Below are positions 51,883-55,186 of a stretch of 55,186 nt of DNA, in pieces. The stretch's first letter is position 1. Every line of letters starts with the position of its first letter. The position numbers and the translations under genes are program-made. Below the pieces are notes generated by a model. That model made no database searches, was not told the origin of the DNA, and saw nothing but the letters and a program-made list of their open reading frames with translations. Origin of the DNA: Acidobacteriota bacterium (GTDB taxonomy: Bacteria; Acidobacteriota; Terriglobia; Terriglobales; Acidobacteriaceae); contig QIAB01000036.1 of the NCBI GenBank assembly GCA_003225455.1, positions 183,536-238,721 of the forward strand, given 5' to 3'.

Positions 51883-53621
51883 ATGGCATCAAACCCAAAA
51901 ATCATAGTGGTCGGCGGCGGATTGGCGGGACTGGCCGCGGTGATCAAAATCGCCGAGATGGGTGGCCACGTCGACCTATTCTCGATCGTGCCGGTCAAGC
52001 GTTCGCATTCGGTCTGCGCGCAGGGTGGAATTAACGCCGCGAAAAATCTGAAGGGCGAGGGCGACTCTACCTGGCAGCACTTTGACGACACGGTTTATGG
52101 CGGGGATTTCCTCGCCAACCAGCCTCCCGTGAAAGCGATGTGCGACGCCGCGCCCGCAATCATCGATCTGCTCGATCGCATGGGTGTGCCATTCAATCGT
52201 ACTCCTGAGGGCCTGCTTGATTTTCGTCGCTTCGGCGGAACGCTCTACAACCGCACCGCCTTCGCCGGCGCCACAACCGGCCAGCAGCTTTTGTATGCGC
52301 TGGATGAGCAGGTACGCCGCTACGAATCGGAAGGCAAAGTTGCGAAGTACGAGCATTGGGAATTTTTGTCCGCGGCGCTCGATGGCAATCGCGTCTGCCG
52401 CGGAATTTGCGCCATGGATCTGCGCTCCATGGAAGTGCGGGCCTTTCCTGCAGATGCCATCATTATTGCTACCGGCGGAATCGGAGCGATTTTCGGCAAG
52501 TCAACAAATTCCGTTGTCTGCACTGGGTCGGCACAGTCGGCACTCTATCAGCAAGGCTGTTATTACGCCAACGGCGAGTTCATCCAGGTTCACCCCACCT
52601 CCATCCCCGGCGAAGACAAGCTACGCCTTATGTCGGAGTCGGCTCGCGGCGAGGGGGGTCGCGTATGGGTCCCGAAGACTCCCGGGGACAAGCGAGATCC
52701 CAAGTCGATCCCCGCAAGCGAGCGCTGGTATTTTCTGGAGGAATGGTATCCGAAGTACGGAAACCTGGTGCCGCGCGATGTGGCCACCCGAGCGATCTTC
52801 AAAGTCGTGTACGAGCACAACCTCGGCATCGCAACATTGACCGCGCCACGCTCGACCGAAAGCTTGAAGGTATTCTGGAAATTTATGAGAAGTTTGTGGG
52901 CGACGATCCGCGCACCACGCCAATGAAGATTTTCCCTGGCATGCATTACACCATGGGCGGCTTGTGGGTGGACTTCAACCAGGCGACCAACATTCCGGGA
53001 ATTTTCGCCGCAGGCGAGTGCGAGTATCAATATCACGGCGCGAATCGGCTGGGCGCGAATTCGCTGGTCTCTTGCATTTTCGGCGGATTCGTCGCTGGAC
53101 CGAACGCAGTACGCTATGCACGCAACCAGCAGACTGCTTCTGGCAACGGGCATTTCGATTCCGAGCGCAAGCGCCAGGAAGAGATCAACGCTGGATTATT
53201 AAAGTCAGAGGGGAACGAGAATCCATTCCGGCTATGGCGCGAGCTAGGGGAACTGATGACCAAAGACTGCACCGTCATCCGCTACAACAAGAATTTGCAG
53301 CAGACCGACGCCAAGCTGGTGGAGCTGCTGGAGCGCATCCGCAACGTGAACCTGGGCGACCGCTCAATGTGGGCGAACACGTCGTTCGCCTTCACGCGCC
53401 AACTTTACAACATGCTGCAGTTGTCGCGAGTCATCGCCCAGGGAGCGCGGCTGCGCGATGAATCACGTGGCGCTCATTACAAGCCAGACTTCCCCGATCG
53501 CGACGATAAGAACTGGCTGAAGACGACGAAAGCCTACTTCGCACCCGACGCCGACGAGCCAAAGTTTGAGTTTGAGCCAGTGGACGTGTCGCTGATTCCG
53601 CCGCGAGCGAGGAAGTATTAG
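51883..53621 (+). pseudogene. sdhA: Succinate dehydrogenase flavoprotein subunit, internal deletion with frameshift
   Basis: The gene starts MASNPKIIVVGGGLAGLAAV (FAD-binding GGGLAG), with RSHSVCAQGGINAAKN (flavin-linkage region), DAIIIATGGIGAIFGKST and QVHPTSIPGEDKLRLMSESA RGEGGR (active site) in the first frame. After VVYEHNLGI (near 52833) about ten to twelve residues normally present are missing and the reading frame changes; the second frame resumes IDRATLDRKLEGILEIYEKF and runs to the end (MKIFPGMHYTMGGLWVDFNQ, GECEYQYHGANRLGANSLVS, SMWANTSFAFTRQ). The shift fits a deletion of 3n+1 bases, for example 31 or 34. SdhA is central to the TCA cycle, so an assembly fault or second intact copy is likely. 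Confidence 0.9.
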
Positions 53622-53730
53622 TAATTACAGAAGAAAACTGTCGCCGTGAGAAGAACGAAGAGAGCGCCTTTAAATTCACAGCTAGAATTTCAGCTAATGA
53701 TCCCCTTCCATACAGTTCGCAAACGGAGGC

Positions 53731-53760
53731 TCGTATCAGGGCACGTCTTCAGACGTGCCG
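53731..53760. repeat. REP palindrome, left copy
   Basis: Thirty bases whose core GGCACGTCTTCAGACGTGCC is itself a perfect palindrome. The whole unit recurs as an exact inverted copy at 54307-54336, on the other side of the RAYT gene. The RAYT stop codon lies inside it. Confidence 0.9.
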
Positions 53761-54269
53761 CTCCTAGGCCAACCGTATCGGGGCTTTAGCCCCCGCGGGA
53801 CAACATCGAGTTCAAACTCTCCATGCGACGAAGAATATACGTACTCCGATGAGCTCAGCGCTAGCTGTCGTTTGACTGGATTCAGTGCGATATATTCCTG
53901 AATGCGTGCCAGGGCTTCTGGACCATAGATTCGTACCTCTGAGAAGCCACGTTCCCAGACCGGTGGTCTGAATCCCAACTCTCTTCCCGCCCGAAATGCG
54001 AATCCGCCCTTGATGAATTGAACCGCACGTTCAATGCTGATTTCCTGTCCGACCGTAATCAGCACGTGAAAGTGATCCAGCATGACCACGAAATCGTGCA
54101 AGAGATATTTGTGTTGCGAGCGGTATTGATACAAGACATCAATGAAAAGTTGGGCAGAACGTTGAGACTGTAGGAGATTGCGTTTGCCGGCGATCGATGA
54201 GGTCACAAAGAACGTGCGCGCGCCAGCAGTGATGTTGGACGGATCGGCGCGGCGGAGCGGAATGGCCAT
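53736..54269 (-). CDS. REP-associated tyrosine transposase (RAYT, Y1_Tnp/HUH)
   Basis: A 177-residue HUH-superfamily protein. The HUH motif is MLDHFHVLITV (His66, His68), preceded by ARTFFVTSSIAGKRNLL. The late segment RIQEYIALNPVKRQL followed by YVYSSS is typical of RAYTs, whose catalytic Tyr nicks REP DNA. It is bounded by perfect 30-base inverted REP palindromes, and its C-terminal codons (SGTSEDVP) are REP sequence. It lies between sdhA and sdhB, opposite to the operon. Length and motifs are intact, so it may still move or act on REPs elsewhere in the genome. Confidence 0.92.
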   Translation of the reverse strand: MAIPLRRADPSNITAGARTFFVTSSIAGKRNLLQSQRSAQLFIDVLYQYRSQHKYLLHDFVVMLDHFHVLITVGQEISIERAVQFIKGGFAFRAGRELGFRPPVWERGFSEVRIYGPEALARIQEYIALNPVKRQLALSSSEYVYSSSHGEFELDVVPRGLKPRYGWPRSGTSEDVP

Positions 54270-54306
54270 ATACAGGGGCTAAAGCCTCTTCGTTTTGCGG
54301 CTGTAT

Positions 54307-54336
54307 CGGCACGTCTGAAGACGTGCCCTGATACGA
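54307..54336. repeat. REP palindrome, right copy
   Basis: Exact inverted copy of 53731-53760, upstream of the RAYT start. A shorter GGGGCTAAAGCC hairpin arm just inside (54276-54287) is mirrored by GGGGCTTTAGCCCC at 53778-53791. Confidence 0.9.
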
Positions 54337-54612
54337 ATCGTATGGCGCCGTCTGGGGGAGATGTCTGTGATGAGTGAACATCATTTGGGAGGAAACCTCA
54401 GCGGTTGGAAGCCACGTCTTCAGCCTACTAAATCGGAACTCGTGCCCTTCCCGATGATTTGTCTCTCGGAGGCTTGGGAAAAATGCGGAAGGAAATAAAG
54501 AAGAAAATGGAGACGACTCTTTCCACCAAACGACGCAGATTCCTCGTGTCTGAAGCAGTTCGAATGACATCGTATAATTTTGGGTTGCGCTTATCAGACG
54601 CATCCAAAACTA

Positions 54613-55186
54613 ATGCCCTCCAAATCCGTCCTCTTCAAAATTCGCCGTCAGTCCTCTCCTAACGACAAGCCACACTGGGAAGAGTTCGAGGTCCCCTGGC
54701 ATCCGGGGATGAACGTGATCTCCTCAATGATGGAGATCGCCCGCAATCCGGTCACGCGCGACGGCAAGCCGACTACGCCGATTACGTATGAGTCGAATTG
54801 CCTCGAAGAAGTCTGCGGATCATGCGCCATGCTGATCAATGGCAAGGCGCGCATGGCTTGCTCCGCGCTGGTGGATAAGCTCGAGCAACCGATTCGGCTG
54901 GAGCCGCTTTCGAAATTTCCCATCATTCGCGATCTCACCGTTGATCGCAGCGTGCTATTTGAAAACCTCAAACGCGTGAAGGCATGGGTGCCAGTGGATG
55001 GCACTTACGATCTCGGTCCCGGCCCGCGCCTTACGATGCAAGATCAGGAAGAGGCGTATCCGCTCTCCCGTTGCATTTCCTGCTGCTGCTGCATGGAGGT
55101 CTGTCCGCAATTCAACGAGCACACGGGTTTCGTCGGTGCCGCAGCAATTTCGCAAGTGCGGCTGTTCAATACGCATCCGACTGGGA
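54613..55186 (+). CDS. sdhB: Succinate dehydrogenase iron-sulfur subunit, N-terminal part
   Basis: The frame starts MPSKSVLFKIRRQSSPNDKP at 54613 and is open to the window end (191 codons). The [2Fe-2S] site is SNCLEEVCGSCAMLINGKAR then MAC (four Cys in the plant-ferredoxin spacing). The first ligands of the second cluster domain are in RCISCCCCMEVCPQFNEHTG. Electrons pass from SdhA flavin through these clusters to the quinone site at SdhC. No strong Shine-Dalgarno precedes the ATG. About 990 bases with the inverted RAYT element separate it from sdhA, so its transcription may be weakened or rely on a new promoter. Confidence 0.94.
   Translation, partial: MPSKSVLFKIRRQSSPNDKPHWEEFEVPWHPGMNVISSMMEIARNPVTRDGKPTTPITYESNCLEEVCGSCAMLINGKARMACSALVDKLEQPIRLEPLSKFPIIRDLTVDRSVLFENLKRVKAWVPVDGTYDLGPGPRLTMQDQEEAYPLSRCISCCCCMEVCPQFNEHTGFVGAAAISQVRLFNTHPTG

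Noticed and set aside
52820-52860. Programmed frameshift in sdhA
   Set aside because: Conserved residues are missing at the junction, so bases were lost; frameshifting alone would not restore the protein.

Overview
The window is high-G+C bacterial chromosome, most likely from an acidobacterium (Terriglobia). This is inferred from content: a b558-type succinate dehydrogenase (sdhC-sdhA-sdhB), a HemX-like/hemA/hemC haem block, an S53 peptidase with many Ig-like repeats, a PEP-CTERM protein, PolX, AnmK/NagZ recycling and several families of short interspersed repeats. No 16S gene is present, so the placement is not proven.

Layout. 1-16.7 kb is mostly housekeeping: the tail of a CvpA-like protein, a Fis-type HTH protein, hemC, hemA and a HemX-like membrane protein, a serine hydrolase and a GalT-like protein, mutS, nagZ-anmK, a frameshifted peptide-binding lipoprotein, a YmdB-type phosphoesterase, a HAD phosphatase, a DUF2520 protein, a Nudix hydrolase and a cold-shock protein. 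PolX follows (16.9-18.6 kb).

18.6-23.3 kb is an accessory island rich in palindromic and direct repeats. It holds a DUF4238 protein bracketed by long direct repeats, a six-TM protein, a stand-alone tRNA-guanine-transglycosylase-like enzyme and, tail to tail with it, a Trm1-like methyltransferase. This is the best candidate for an undescribed nucleic-acid modification or defence module.

23.3-31.7 kb holds a repeat-invaded hypothetical gene, a DUF421 membrane protein, a VapBC pair, a CopA-type ATPase with YHS and metal-binding zinc-ribbon-like domains, and small exported proteins. 31.8-33.4 kb is the scar of a mobile element: an intact tRNA-Arg(ACG), a 45-bp copy of its 3' half about 1.5 kb away, an integrase C-terminus and gene fragments between them.

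33.6-44.8 kb carries a STAS protein, an NTF2-like protein, an ATP-dependent DNA ligase, the giant S53 protease, a split hybrid sensor, the PEP-CTERM protein and a PilZ protein. 45-51 kb carries three envelope glycosyltransferase-like membrane proteins (one fused in frame to RdgB); all three appear to start at AUU codons behind strong Shine-Dalgarno sites. The window ends in the sdh operon, where sdhA has an internal deletion with frameshift and a RAYT gene bounded by 30-bp inverted REP palindromes sits between sdhA and sdhB.

Four genes (the peptide-binding lipoprotein, S53 protease, hybrid sensor and sdhA) are broken with otherwise good coding sequence, so assembly or sequencing error must be considered beside real decay. 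All domain calls and comparisons were made by eye.
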